Source: CAZQIC01 sp964593555
GTDB lineage: Bacteria > Bacteroidota > Bacteroidia > JAFLBG01
Assembly (NCBI GenBank): GCA_964593555.1
Contig: CAZQIC010000002.1
Location: 1 to 64,000, forward strand
Length of the DNA: 64,000 nucleotides
Direction: 5' to 3'
Of the stretch, positions 42,982 through 51,163 are shown piece after piece (position 1 is the stretch's first letter; each line of letters opens with the position of its first letter). The notes below the pieces were generated by a model. That model had not been told where the DNA came from and did not search any database. It saw only the letters and a list, made by a program, of their open reading frames with translations. A program made the translations under genes and the position numbers.

Positions 42982-44211
42982 ATGAAGAAACAACTACCCT
43001 CTTTCTTTAAAGAGTTATTGCAGCACATTGCCTCTACTCTTGATAATATATTTATTGTTGGGAAACCCGCTGATAAAGCTATTGAGCAAACCATGAGGCT
43101 CAATAAAAACTGGGCCGGAGACAAACGGAATTTTTTTGCTAACTCTATTTATGATTGTGTGCGATACAGAAGGTTATTGGAAGAAACAGCAGCAACTTAT
43201 TTTAATGGCAATGAAACCAGTTACCAGGAATTGATCATTATCCTGTTTATATATACGGGTTATGAAATGCCTTCAGCCGGTATATATAAAACCATTGATG
43301 TGCCTGCAGTTGAAAAGATCATTAATAAGCTTTCAGCAGTCAGAAAGATAAGAGAATCGATACCTGATTGGTTAGATGCAATTGGAGAAAAAGAAATTGG
43401 AAGTGATTGGGACGAATTACTTAAAGCCTTAAATAAAAAAGCTCCTATTACCCTTCGAACGAATTTTTTAAAGGCCACGCCTGAAGTGTTAAAACAGGAG
43501 TTACAGAACGAAAGGATAAACACTGAACCAATTGAATGGTGCGAAGGTGCAATGACAGTTGTGAAATTTGCAAACCTGTTCAGGACGAATACATTTACCA
43601 ACGGATTGTTTGAAGTACAAGATGCCGCTTCACAAATGGTGGTAAACAATATGGATGTTAAACCGGGCATGAGGGTAATAGATGCTTGTGCCGGAACCGG
43701 AGGCAAAACAATGCATCTTGCATCATTGATGCAGAACAAGGGTAAAATAATTGCACTTGATACAAAAGAATGGCGCCTGAATGAATTAAAGAAAAGAGCG
43801 AGGAGAGCCGGAGCGCATATCATTGAAACAAAAGTATTGGACACAAGTAAAACCATTAAACGCCTTGCCGCAAGTGCTGATCGTTTGTTGCTCGATGTTC
43901 CCTGTTCCGGATTTGGTGTGCTCAAGCGCAACCCGGACACTAAATGGAAAATGACTCCGGAAAAATTAGAAGAGATAAAAAAAGAACAACGGCATATCCT
44001 TCTTTCCTATTCTCAGATGTTAAAACAAACAGGACTCATGATCTACGCAACATGTAGTTTTTTGCCAAGTGAAGGAGAAGAACAGGTAAAATGGTTTTTA
44101 ACCGAAACAAAAAATGAATGGGAGCTTTTGAAAGAAACCAGGGTTTCGGCGGTCAAAAACAACTGCGATTGTTTTTATATTGCAGTACTTCAACGCGCAA
44201 CAAAAAAATAA
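42982..44211 (+). CDS. RsmB/NOP-family rRNA (cytosine-5)-methyltransferase
   Basis: 409 aa; uses S-adenosylmethionine to methylate C5 of a cytosine in RNA, most likely 16S rRNA. The SAM-binding start is RVIDACAGTGGKTMHLA (about residues 231-247). The two catalytic cysteines of the family are present in DVPCSGFGVLKRNPDTKWK and YATCSFLPSEGEEQ. The region before the methyltransferase core resembles the NusB-like N-terminal domain of RsmB only weakly. The exact target (C967, C1407 or another) cannot be read from the sequence. The extreme C-terminus ends in a basic RATKK tail. Confidence 0.92.
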   Translation: MKKQLPSFFKELLQHIASTLDNIFIVGKPADKAIEQTMRLNKNWAGDKRNFFANSIYDCVRYRRLLEETAATYFNGNETSYQELIIILFIYTGYEMPSAGIYKTIDVPAVEKIINKLSAVRKIRESIPDWLDAIGEKEIGSDWDELLKALNKKAPITLRTNFLKATPEVLKQELQNERINTEPIEWCEGAMTVVKFANLFRTNTFTNGLFEVQDAASQMVVNNMDVKPGMRVIDACAGTGGKTMHLASLMQNKGKIIALDTKEWRLNELKKRARRAGAHIIETKVLDTSKTIKRLAASADRLLLDVPCSGFGVLKRNPDTKWKMTPEKLEEIKKEQRHILLSYSQMLKQTGLMIYATCSFLPSEGEEQVKWFLTETKNEWELLKETRVSAVKNNCDCFYIAVLQRATKK

Positions 44212-44435
44212 AATCTTCTGCACACATTGCAAACATTGATGTGCAGCGTGTTGTGATTTTTTATTTTTTATTTTTTATTTTTTTCTTCGCACACATTACT
44301 TCATCAAAAAAAATTCAAACTGCATTTTGGACCAACCTTATCAACAAATTAGTGTTAATAAAATAAAAGCAAAATATTTTTTTTACCTCGTGTTTTTTTC
44401 TTACTTCGTATCAATTAATTAAAAACATAAAAACC
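44212..44435 (+). other. Intergenic leader before the histone-like small gene
   Basis: 224 bp with an imperfect hairpin (CTGCACA at 44218-44224 and TGTGCAG at 44240-44246) and then a long run of TTTTTTATTTTTTATTTTT, which could end the methyltransferase transcript. The 100 bp before the small gene are extremely AT-rich, and no TAnnTTTG box is evident. Confidence 0.4.
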
Positions 44436-44525
44436 ATGGCAACAAAAAAGAAAGCAGCTAAGAAAAAAGCAGCACCGAAAAAGAAAAAAGCAGCTAAGAA
44501 AAAAGCAGCTAAGAGAAAAAGATAG
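44436..44525 (+). CDS. 29-residue Lys/Ala-repeat histone H1-like protein
   Basis: A very short gene, ATG 44436 to TAG 44523-44525. The protein is built from KKKAA units, with 15 Lys, 2 Arg and 9 Ala in 29 residues, a single Pro and no acidic residue. This matches the C-terminal tail of histone H1 and the Lys-rich tails of bacterial H1-like proteins. It should bind DNA or RNA non-specifically as a nucleoid or ribosome-associated factor. Two near-identical DNA repeats encode the KKAA units. A perfect intrinsic terminator starts 17 bp later, so it looks like a monocistronic, well-expressed gene. Function is inferred from composition only. Confidence 0.75.
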   Translation: MATKKKAAKKKAAPKKKKAAKKKAAKRKR

Positions 44526-44541
44526 TTAACTATCTTCTCAC

Positions 44542-44571
44542 AAAAACCCTCGAGTCACTCGGGGGTTTTTT
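44542..44571 (+). terminator. Intrinsic terminator of the histone-like gene
   Basis: Stem AAAAACCCTCGAG / CTCGGGGGTTTTT (13 bp with one G-T pair) with a TCA loop and six T. It follows the 29-residue gene directly, supporting that gene's reality. Confidence 0.9.
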
Positions 44572-44608
44572 ATTATATATACTTTTATATTAATTATTAA
44601 ATGTTACG

Positions 44609-45268
44609 ATGAAGAGTAAAATATTATACAGCATTTATTTTTTTGTATGGACAGCTTTTCTTATTCTATGTTCAGCTTACTTCACAGACAAATATTATAT
44701 GACTGCAATGATACTTATACCTGTTGTTGGGGTATTTACCTTGATCATCTCCCTTACAACTTTTTTCACGCTCCTTTTACTTTATATATTTAAGCCACTA
44801 TATCGAAGTAAAATAAAACGAGTATGTTTCATTTGTTCTATTCCTATCCTTCCTTTTATTCTTTTCGTTGTAGCAACCTTCATTCCAAACAAATTAGAGG
44901 AAATGGAACAGACTATTGAAGTATCACATATATCTTGGGCTTGCGATTGTGCGGATTGGGTAAAGCTTGATGACATTAAACGGTATGATGACAATTTAGG
45001 GGACACGCTCGCGACTCTAAGTATTTTTATTGAGCCTGCTGATAAATCGCTTGAACTAACAGATACTTTAGGTTACAATGGAGATATACTTAAACTTACT
45101 GGACGGTATTATATAAAAAAGGGCTTTCCAAAAGGATATTACTCATTTGAACAACCAGAGAAGGCAAGAATCTTTAGATATACTAAATATGAAATAATTA
45201 AAAGTAATTATAGATATTCCAAAAAAATGAGCCTGAACAATCAATTACTTGCAAATCTTTATCAGTAA
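44609..45268 (+). CDS. Hypothetical membrane protein, three N-terminal helices
   Basis: 219 aa: three predicted membrane helices (about residues 5-25, 33-60 and 70-92) and a soluble C-terminal half (about 95-219). The soluble part has a Cys pair (SWACDCADW) that could bind metal or form a disulfide, then alternating polar and aromatic segments. No known family was recognised. The last 7 bp overlap the stop region of the convergent epimerase gene, so no room for a separate terminator exists between them. Confidence 0.65.
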   Translation: MKSKILYSIYFFVWTAFLILCSAYFTDKYYMTAMILIPVVGVFTLIISLTTFFTLLLLYIFKPLYRSKIKRVCFICSIPILPFILFVVATFIPNKLEEMEQTIEVSHISWACDCADWVKLDDIKRYDDNLGDTLATLSIFIEPADKSLELTDTLGYNGDILKLTGRYYIKKGFPKGYYSFEQPEKARIFRYTKYEIIKSNYRYSKKMSLNNQLLANLYQ

Positions 45269-46290
45269 GCATTTGATGGCTTTACTCCTATTCCCGGCAG
45301 ATCACTCAACACAATTTTCCCTGATTCAAACCTTACTCCATCGAAACAATTGTTCTTTATGAGTAACGGTCCATCAAGGTCGGCCCATTCACATAAAGGA
45401 GAAAGTTGCGCCGCGGCAGAAACCGCGCATGATGTTTCCGACATACAGCCTATCAATACCTTCATGTCAAGCTCACGTGCCTTTAACATCATCCTGTTCG
45501 CTTCAAACAAGCCGGTACATTTCATCAGCTTAATGTTTACACCTTTATAAACCCCTTTCAGTTTTTCTACATCAACATACCGTTGCACATCTTCATCTGC
45601 AATAATATCAAGCGGACTTCTTTCACTTAACCATGCAACATCATCCAATCTGTTTTTAGGAAGCGGCTGCTCAACAAACAAAACATGTTGCCCGCTTAAC
45701 CAATGGATCATCTCCAATGCGTATTCTTTTTCCTTCCAACCCTGGTTCACATCAACCGATATAGGTTTATCTGTAATGCTTCTTATTGTATTTATGATCT
45801 CCTTGTCATTATCGCTACCCAGTTTTATTTTTAATATTTTATATGGCTCTGCTTCTTTCAGTTTTTCTATCAGCACTTCCGGCTTATCTATTCCTAATGT
45901 GTAAAAAGTAAGTGGCGCATCCTGCTTCTTCAATCCAAACATTGAATAACAAGGCTTGTTCGTTATTTTTCCAAGCAGATCATGCAACGCAATATCAACT
46001 GAAGCTTTTGCAGCCGTGTTGTTTTTATCCAGGCCATCGATCTCGTTTAATATCTCCGACACATCATCAATAGTTTTATAACCAGCCAAAACAGTTTTAG
46101 CTTTATTTAAGAATGCAGCAACAGTTTCATGATTTTCCCCTAAATATGGAGGCATGGATGCTTCACCGTAACCAATAACACCATCAAGTTCTATTTCCGT
46201 AAAAACAACAGGAGTAGAAGTGCGCATACCATGCGCAATAATAAATGGATGCTTAAAGTAAAGCGTATGTGGTAAATAGGTTAAGCGCAT
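45262..46290 (-). CDS. Dipeptide epimerase (enolase superfamily, L-Ala-D/L-Glu epimerase type)
   Basis: 342 aa; epimerises L-Ala-D-Glu or related dipeptides released from peptidoglycan, feeding murein peptide recycling. The muconate-lactonising-enzyme architecture is clear: N-terminal capping domain, then the barrel. The KxK catalytic lysine motif is ILKIKLGS. Metal ligands appear in SVDVNQGW (Asp), FVEQPL (Glu) and IIADEDVQ (Asp), and the other catalytic Lys in VNIKLMKCTG. The DxD specificity motif towards the C-terminus is seen as ADLDGPLLI. It is a better fit to dipeptide epimerase than to o-succinylbenzoate synthase, since no menaquinone genes are nearby. Convergent with the hypothetical membrane protein gene. 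Confidence 0.9.
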   Translation of the reverse strand: MRLTYLPHTLYFKHPFIIAHGMRTSTPVVFTEIELDGVIGYGEASMPPYLGENHETVAAFLNKAKTVLAGYKTIDDVSEILNEIDGLDKNNTAAKASVDIALHDLLGKITNKPCYSMFGLKKQDAPLTFYTLGIDKPEVLIEKLKEAEPYKILKIKLGSDNDKEIINTIRSITDKPISVDVNQGWKEKEYALEMIHWLSGQHVLFVEQPLPKNRLDDVAWLSERSPLDIIADEDVQRYVDVEKLKGVYKGVNIKLMKCTGLFEANRMMLKARELDMKVLIGCMSETSCAVSAAAQLSPLCEWADLDGPLLIKNNCFDGVRFESGKIVLSDLPGIGVKPSNAY

Positions 46291-46367
46291 AAAAGAAGTA
46301 TCATTAAAGATAATGATAAAGCAACTCGAGAAACATTTGCTTAAGATGCTATTTGATACATTATATA

Positions 46368-46375
46368 TATATTTG
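46368..46375 (+). promoter_or_regulatory. Putative promoter of the lipoprotein gene at 46402, -7 box TATATTTG
   Basis: TATATTTG fits TAnnTTTG and ends 26 nt before the ATG. TTG triplets upstream are 12 or 28 nt away, not at the preferred spacing, so confidence is moderate. Confidence 0.4.
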
Positions 46376-46401
46376 CTTATACAAACCGTAAATCCATAAA
46401 A

Positions 46402-46941
46402 ATGAAAAAATTATTTTTCCTCTTTGCTATTGTTTTAACTACCGTAATAACAAGCTGCGGAGATAAAGAAAAGGATAAACCATTGAGCGTTCCGGGTATG
46501 ACCCTAATTGACCTTTCAAAACAAGAATTCAACTTTCCTGTTACCATACTTGTGCCGGATTCAACAAATGGACCGATGACAATTACTCCTCAAAACTGGG
46601 GAGCACTTGAAATTAAAGTGGGTGATGGATTTCAAATTTCAGTTGAACAGGGAGACGGTGAGAATGACGACCTGAAACTGATAAAAAGCACTGAGATAGA
46701 TGCTAATGAGGTTCATAAAGTAAAAAAGTATATGACGGATGAGCCGAACTTTGTTTTTTATGAAACTCAAATGTTAGGTACTGAGAAGTCCAGTTTCCAT
46801 TTTTATGGTGTATTTAAAGTCGGAGACAAAAATTTTGTTGTGGAAGATCTTAAAGGTGATGACTTTTCAGAAGAAGCAATTAAAAAAATGATGGAAAGCG
46901 CAAAAACTTTAGCAGCAAAAGAGAAAGCAGAAGCATCTTAA
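46402..46941 (+). CDS. Hypothetical lipoprotein
   Basis: 179 aa. The signal peptide ends in the lipobox VITSC (Cys about residue 19), followed by an acidic/Lys linker. The mature part (about 40-165) alternates strand-like segments such as NFPVTILVPDS and SSFHFYGVFKVGDKNFVVED, ending in a Lys/Ala/Glu-rich helix. No catalytic motif was identified. It has its own -7 box and ends in a very strong bidirectional terminator, so it is a monocistronic gene. Confidence 0.75.
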   Translation: MKKLFFLFAIVLTTVITSCGDKEKDKPLSVPGMTLIDLSKQEFNFPVTILVPDSTNGPMTITPQNWGALEIKVGDGFQISVEQGDGENDDLKLIKSTEIDANEVHKVKKYMTDEPNFVFYETQMLGTEKSSFHFYGVFKVGDKNFVVEDLKGDDFSEEAIKKMMESAKTLAAKEKAEAS

Positions 46942-46956
46942 AACATACAAGCATAA

Positions 46957-46993
46957 AACAAAAAAGGGGAACAAATTGTTCCCCTTTTTTGTT
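46957..46993. terminator. Strong bidirectional intrinsic terminator
   Basis: Near-perfect palindrome: A-rich arm, GGGGAACAA, one-base loop, TTGTTCCCC and a T-rich arm. It serves the lipoprotein gene on the plus strand and typA on the minus strand, which converge here. Confidence 0.92.
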
Positions 46994-47033
46994 TCTTATA
47001 CTTCAAACACAGCACATGCAACAAAGTACTTTT

Positions 47034-48845
47034 TTACTGTGCTTCTGTTTTTTTCGACATACGTTTTCTCTCGTTATCATCGAGGAATATTTTACGTAAG
47101 CGAATTGATTTAGGAGTTACCTCAACATATTCATCGCCTTGAATATATTCCATCGCTTCTTCCAATGAGAAATTGATCTTTGGTGCAATGCGGGTTTTTT
47201 CATCACTACCTGAAGCACGCATATTGGTTAACTTTTTTTCCGTACATATATTGATCACAAGATCATCAGGACGAATATGTTCACCGATTACCATGCCCGG
47301 ATAAATCTCTTCGCCTGGATCAACAAAAAAGCTTCCCCTATCCTGTAATTTATCAATTGCGTATGCAACAGCTGTTCCCTTTTCTTTAGAAATAAGTACT
47401 CCAGCGTTTCTGCCCGGTATATCACCTTTCCACGGTTCAAAAGATTTGAAGCGGTGATTCATAATTGCTTCCCCCGCTGTTGCAGTTAACACATTGTTTC
47501 TTAAACCAATTAATCCACGTGAAGGAATTTCAAATTCTATATGTATAAGATCACCCTTAGGGGCCATCACCAGCATTTCTCCTTTACGCTGACTCACCAA
47601 TTCAATTACTTTACCCGATGTTTCCTGAGGTGTATCAACAGTAAGCGTTTCTATTGGCTCATGTTTTTGTCCATTGATCTCTTTAATAATTACCTGCGGC
47701 TGACCTACCTGTAATTCGTAACCTTCCCTGCGCATGGTTTCAATCAAAATAGAAAGATGCAGAATACCACGGCCAAATATTATATATGAATCGGGAGAAC
47801 CTGTTTCTTCCAACCTCATTGCGAGATTTTTTTCTAACTCTTTAAATAACCTGTCTCGCAAATGGCGTGATGTAACAAACTTACCTTCTTTACCAAAGAA
47901 AGGAGATGTGTTAATGGTAAACAACATACTCATTGTAGGCTCATCAATTTCAATTGGTATCAAACCTTCCGGTTTTTCAAAATCAGCAATGGTATCACCA
48001 ATTTCAAAACCTTCAATACCCGTGAAAGCACAAATATCACCCGCGCCAACTTCCTGCACTTTCTTTTTTCCTAATCCTTCAAAAATAAAAAGTTCCTTTA
48101 TTCTTGACTTTATAATTTTTCCATCGCGCTTTACTAACGATACCGGTGAATTCTCTTTTATTGTACCACGATACACCCTTCCAATAGCAATACGACCAAT
48201 GAACGAAGAATAATCGAGTGATGTTATTTGTAATTGAAGTGTGCCTTGATTTTGTGGCGCATTCGGAATTTTTGCCACAATAGTATCTAATAAATAAATG
48301 ATATCCGTTGTAGGTGTTTTCCAATCAGGTCCCATCCATCCATGTTTGGACGAGCCATACACAACCGGGAAATCCAATTGATCTTCTGTTGCTTCAAGGT
48401 TAAAGAATAATTCATAAACCCATTCATGCACCTCATCAGGTTTACAATTAGGTTTATCAACTTTATTAATTACAACAATTGCCTTCTTTCCCTGTTGAAG
48501 TGCTTTTTGCAAAACAAATCTTGTCTGAGGCATTGGCCCTTCAAAAGCATCTACCAATAAAAGTACGCCATCGGCCATGTTCAATACACGCTCTACTTCA
48601 CCGCCAAAATCCGCGTGCCCGGGAGTATCAATAATATTGATCTTAACATCCTTGTAAATGATGGAAACATTTTTTGCAAGAATTGTAATTCCCCTTTCGC
48701 GTTCCAGGTCATTATTGTCGAGAATAAGTTCTCCCGATTCCTGGTTATCACGAAAAAGTTTTCCTGTCAAAAGAATTTTATCTACCAGAGTTGTCTTTCC
48801 GTGGTCAACGTGCGCAATAATGGCTATGTTCCTTATACTTTGCAT
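47034..48845 (-). CDS. typA: Ribosome-associated GTPase TypA/BipA
   Basis: Translational GTPase of 603 aa that acts on 50S assembly and stress-related translation. The P-loop is AHVDHGKTTLVDK, the switch II DTPGHADFGGEVERVL, and the G4 motif VVINKVDKP. EF-G-like domains II, III and V and the TypA-specific C-terminal region (GSFFVDPGEEIYPGMVIGEH) follow. The start at 48845 (MQSIRNIAIIAHVDHG) is chosen because it begins at the conserved N-terminus and lies 21 nt after a TACCTTTG -7 box. An upstream extension to 48911 would pass through that box. Confidence 0.97.
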   Translation of the reverse strand: MQSIRNIAIIAHVDHGKTTLVDKILLTGKLFRDNQESGELILDNNDLERERGITILAKNVSIIYKDVKINIIDTPGHADFGGEVERVLNMADGVLLLVDAFEGPMPQTRFVLQKALQQGKKAIVVINKVDKPNCKPDEVHEWVYELFFNLEATEDQLDFPVVYGSSKHGWMGPDWKTPTTDIIYLLDTIVAKIPNAPQNQGTLQLQITSLDYSSFIGRIAIGRVYRGTIKENSPVSLVKRDGKIIKSRIKELFIFEGLGKKKVQEVGAGDICAFTGIEGFEIGDTIADFEKPEGLIPIEIDEPTMSMLFTINTSPFFGKEGKFVTSRHLRDRLFKELEKNLAMRLEETGSPDSYIIFGRGILHLSILIETMRREGYELQVGQPQVIIKEINGQKHEPIETLTVDTPQETSGKVIELVSQRKGEMLVMAPKGDLIHIEFEIPSRGLIGLRNNVLTATAGEAIMNHRFKSFEPWKGDIPGRNAGVLISKEKGTAVAYAIDKLQDRGSFFVDPGEEIYPGMVIGEHIRPDDLVINICTEKKLTNMRASGSDEKTRIAPKINFSLEEAMEYIQGDEYVEVTPKSIRLRKIFLDDNERKRMSKKTEAQ

Positions 48846-48866
48846 ATACTCCTGAAATTTAGGGTG

Positions 48867-48874
48867 CAAAGGTA
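48867..48874 (-). promoter_or_regulatory. typA promoter, -7 box TACCTTTG
   Basis: On the minus strand TACCTTTG fits TAnnTTTG, ending 21 nt before the typA ATG. It also decides the start codon, since an upstream GTG/ATG extension would overlap it. Confidence 0.5.
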
Positions 48875-48914
48875 GCTTTATTATTTGAATTAAACCTTCC
48901 TCCACCCCCATAAA

Positions 48915-48947
48915 CCAGCATCAGACTTGTAATCTGGCATTTTTTTT
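48915..48947 (+). other. Orphan hairpin followed by a T8 run
   Basis: CCAG...CTGG arms enclose CAGACTTGTAATCTG, followed by CATTTTTTTT on the plus strand. It looks like an intrinsic terminator, but no plus-strand gene ends here. The inner part resembles a tRNA-Thr anticodon arm, but no complete tRNA can be built. Confidence 0.3.
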
Positions 48948-49039
48948 GGTAAACGGGTCTCGTTTTTAAAACGGAATTTTGTTTCATCATCCCGGCGCAT
49001 ACCGAAAAGCCTTATAGAGTAGGTATTTAAAACATTTTT

Positions 49040-49321
49040 ATGGAAAAGAAAAAAATTTATCTCGAAGAATTAAAAGTCAATAGTTTTGTGACTACTGTGG
49101 ACAAGAATGAAAGTCAGACAATAGAAGGGGGTGCACCATTCTTAACCGTTGCAACTCCTTGGTCAACTCCTGTATGCACTGTAACGTTAGTTAGTGCATC
49201 GTACACAGTAGGAAAGGAACTTGGGCAACCAATTGCAACCGTTGGAAAATGGGTTACTGGTAAGATCCTTAACCCTGGTGACACTTTTGGGTTTGTTTGT
49301 ATAACCCTTACAGTAACTTAA
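49040..49321 (+). CDS. Putative RiPP precursor, pinensin-like leader with GG cleavage site
   Basis: 93 aa. Residues 1-31 form a charged leader, LEELKVNSFVTTVDKNESQT followed by IEGG, which matches my memory of the pinensin/class I lanthipeptide leaders of Bacteroidota (LK.EDLKVQSFVTSL....GG). The Gly-Gly at 30-31 is the expected processing site. The 62-residue core (32-93) has 12 Thr, 3 Ser and only two Cys (in PVCTV and FVCITL), with many beta-branched residues. No lanthionine synthetase, dehydratase, cyclase or ABC exporter gene lies within the window, so it is an orphan precursor. The core is much longer than that of known pinensins. Alternatively it is a small exported peptide that only shares the leader. 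A hairpin terminator follows at 49391-49425. Confidence 0.7.
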   Translation: MEKKKIYLEELKVNSFVTTVDKNESQTIEGGAPFLTVATPWSTPVCTVTLVSASYTVGKELGQPIATVGKWVTGKILNPGDTFGFVCITLTVT

Positions 49322-49390
49322 AATCAATTTTAGTGCATGTTTGCGAATTGCTCTTTTAGCAAAAGACAAACACCATTTCAATACTCAATT

Positions 49391-49425
49391 AAATTAAAGG
49401 ATGGAGAAATCCCATCCTTTAATTT
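49391..49425. terminator. Bidirectional terminator between the RiPP-like and peptide-binding genes
   Basis: Perfect 14-bp stem (AAATTAAAGGATGG / CCATCCTTTAATTT) with a 7-nt loop, flanked by T-rich sequence on the plus side. It lies just before the stop of the convergent minus-strand gene (49430). Confidence 0.82.
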
Positions 49426-49429
49426 ATTC

Positions 49430-51163
49430 TTAATTTTTATTCTTTTCTATATACACCACAGAATAATCCTTGTACCTCATTGGATTATTATAAAAATTTT
49501 TGAGGTAAGAGCGGGCTAGCCTGTAGCTTTCTTCATACCATAAAACCATTATTGGTGCATCGTTCATTGCAATTTGTTCGGCCTGTAAATATTTTTCATA
49601 TGACTTTTCCTTTGTAGGAGCAGTCTTTGCTTCCTTAAACAATTTATCGAACTCCGCATTTTTATATCGCATACTGTTTGGATAAGATGGCTGAGACAGG
49701 TCATCAGGAACACCGGATCCGTTAAGTACAATAAGGAAACTTTCAGGATCGGGATAATCCGCTATCCATCCAGACCTGGTCATGTTTGACCTGCCGAATT
49801 TTGCATCATCCAGTTTTTTTGAGAATGGAACAACTTCAATATCAATTGAAACCCCCAGTACACTCATGATTTGCTCCTGAATTTCAAGGGATACATTGGT
49901 ATGTTTCTTACCACCGCTGTTTAATTCCAATTTTACTTTTGGGAATCCTTTACCACCGGGATATCCAGCTTCGGCCAATAATTTTTTTGCTTTCTCCGGA
50001 TTAAAATTATATCCCTTTACCTTAGTAATATCATAACCCGGAAATGCAGGAGGACAAATTCCATTTTCTCCGGGACCATATGCTTCACTGTTTAAAATTT
50101 CGTCAACCAGCTTTTGCCGGTCAATAGCATAACTAAATGCCTGCCTTACTTTTAAATTATTAAATGGCGGCTTAGCGGTATTAAATTCATAAAATTGTGT
50201 GAGCATTTCCGGCATCCTGTCTAAAACATATTGTGCAGAATCTCCTCTGAATTTTGCAATGTCTTTTTGAACCACATCACTTACAGCTTCTGATGGCAGG
50301 CCGATAATGAAATCGAGCTTACCATCCTTAAACGCCTGCATCTCTTTTTGCTTATCAGAAAAAACATAAACCATTACACTATCCAGATACGGAAGTGTAT
50401 TACCCGCAGCATCTTTTCTGTGATAGTTTGGGTTCCTTGACAAAACGATCAAATCCTCTTTAAATTTACCTTCTTCAAATACAAAAGGACCCGTACCCAC
50501 CTTAACACCTTCATTGTAAAGATCGACAGCCTCCTTAGGGTAAACTGCCGTATAAGGATTTGCCAGCAAATACAGAAAAGAATTATCACGCGAAATTAGC
50601 TTGATCCGTAGTTTATGATCATCAACAACCTCTACGCCTTCTAAGCCATTTTTAGGTTTACCTGAAATCGACTCTTCATAATATTTATTTGCCCCAATAA
50701 CTTTATCTTTAAAAGAAGACTGGAAATTTATATTGTTGGGAGTTGCGGAACACAGTTGTTCAAAACAAAATTTAAAATCTTTTGCAGTAACGGTGCGGCC
50801 CTTATTATTTTGAAAACATAAATTATCATGAAAGTAAACTCCCTTTTTTAGATAAAAAGTATATGTTGTTCCAGCTGAATCCAGCTCCCATTTCTCGGCA
50901 ACACTCGGTTCAAGCGCAAGTGTTTTGGCGTTAAACTTCACCAGGCCTTCATAAATTTGACTGGCTATATTATATGATACAGCATCCCCAATCGCAGGCG
51001 GGAACAATGATTGAATAATTTCATTTTCACTCTGCCTTAAAACACCACCATATAAACTATCTGCAGAAGCTTCTGTTCCCTTTTTTCCATCGGAAGACTC
51101 GCCTCCACAGGAAAATAACACCGCTAAAAACCCGACTCCAATTAACCTGAAAATTATTTTCAT
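49430..51163 (-). CDS. Oligopeptide ABC transporter substrate-binding lipoprotein (SBP_bac_5 family)
   Basis: 577 aa; binds peptides in the periplasm and hands them to an Opp/Dpp-type ABC importer. The signal peptide ends in the lipobox LFSC (Cys about residue 19). The family-typical N-terminal region is LFPPAIGDAVSYNIASQIYE, followed by WELDSAGTTYTFYLKKGVYFH (family motif), and near the centre VRQAFSYAIDRQKLVDEIL. The C-terminal lobe includes GWIADYPDPESFL. The permease and ATPase genes are not adjacent. It is monocistronic, with a promoter that shares a 20-bp element with metX. Confidence 0.92.
   Translation of the reverse strand: MKIIFRLIGVGFLAVLFSCGGESSDGKKGTEASADSLYGGVLRQSENEIIQSLFPPAIGDAVSYNIASQIYEGLVKFNAKTLALEPSVAEKWELDSAGTTYTFYLKKGVYFHDNLCFQNNKGRTVTAKDFKFCFEQLCSATPNNINFQSSFKDKVIGANKYYEESISGKPKNGLEGVEVVDDHKLRIKLISRDNSFLYLLANPYTAVYPKEAVDLYNEGVKVGTGPFVFEEGKFKEDLIVLSRNPNYHRKDAAGNTLPYLDSVMVYVFSDKQKEMQAFKDGKLDFIIGLPSEAVSDVVQKDIAKFRGDSAQYVLDRMPEMLTQFYEFNTAKPPFNNLKVRQAFSYAIDRQKLVDEILNSEAYGPGENGICPPAFPGYDITKVKGYNFNPEKAKKLLAEAGYPGGKGFPKVKLELNSGGKKHTNVSLEIQEQIMSVLGVSIDIEVVPFSKKLDDAKFGRSNMTRSGWIADYPDPESFLIVLNGSGVPDDLSQPSYPNSMRYKNAEFDKLFKEAKTAPTKEKSYEKYLQAEQIAMNDAPIMVLWYEESYRLARSYLKNFYNNPMRYKDYSVVYIEKNKN

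Noticed and set aside
43260..43940. 226-codon minus-strand frame opposite the RsmB-type methyltransferase
   Set aside because: The plus-strand protein has conserved catalytic motifs through this whole span; the antisense frame has no recognisable domain.
48915..48937. tRNA-Thr(TGT)-like anticodon arm
   Set aside because: Only the anticodon arm resembles a tRNA. No acceptor, D or T arm can be drawn from the flanks, and no GTTCGA-like T loop follows.
49040..51163. Peptide-binding protein as a dedicated partner of the RiPP-like peptide
   Set aside because: The genes converge, have separate promoters and share a terminator; proximity alone does not support a functional link.
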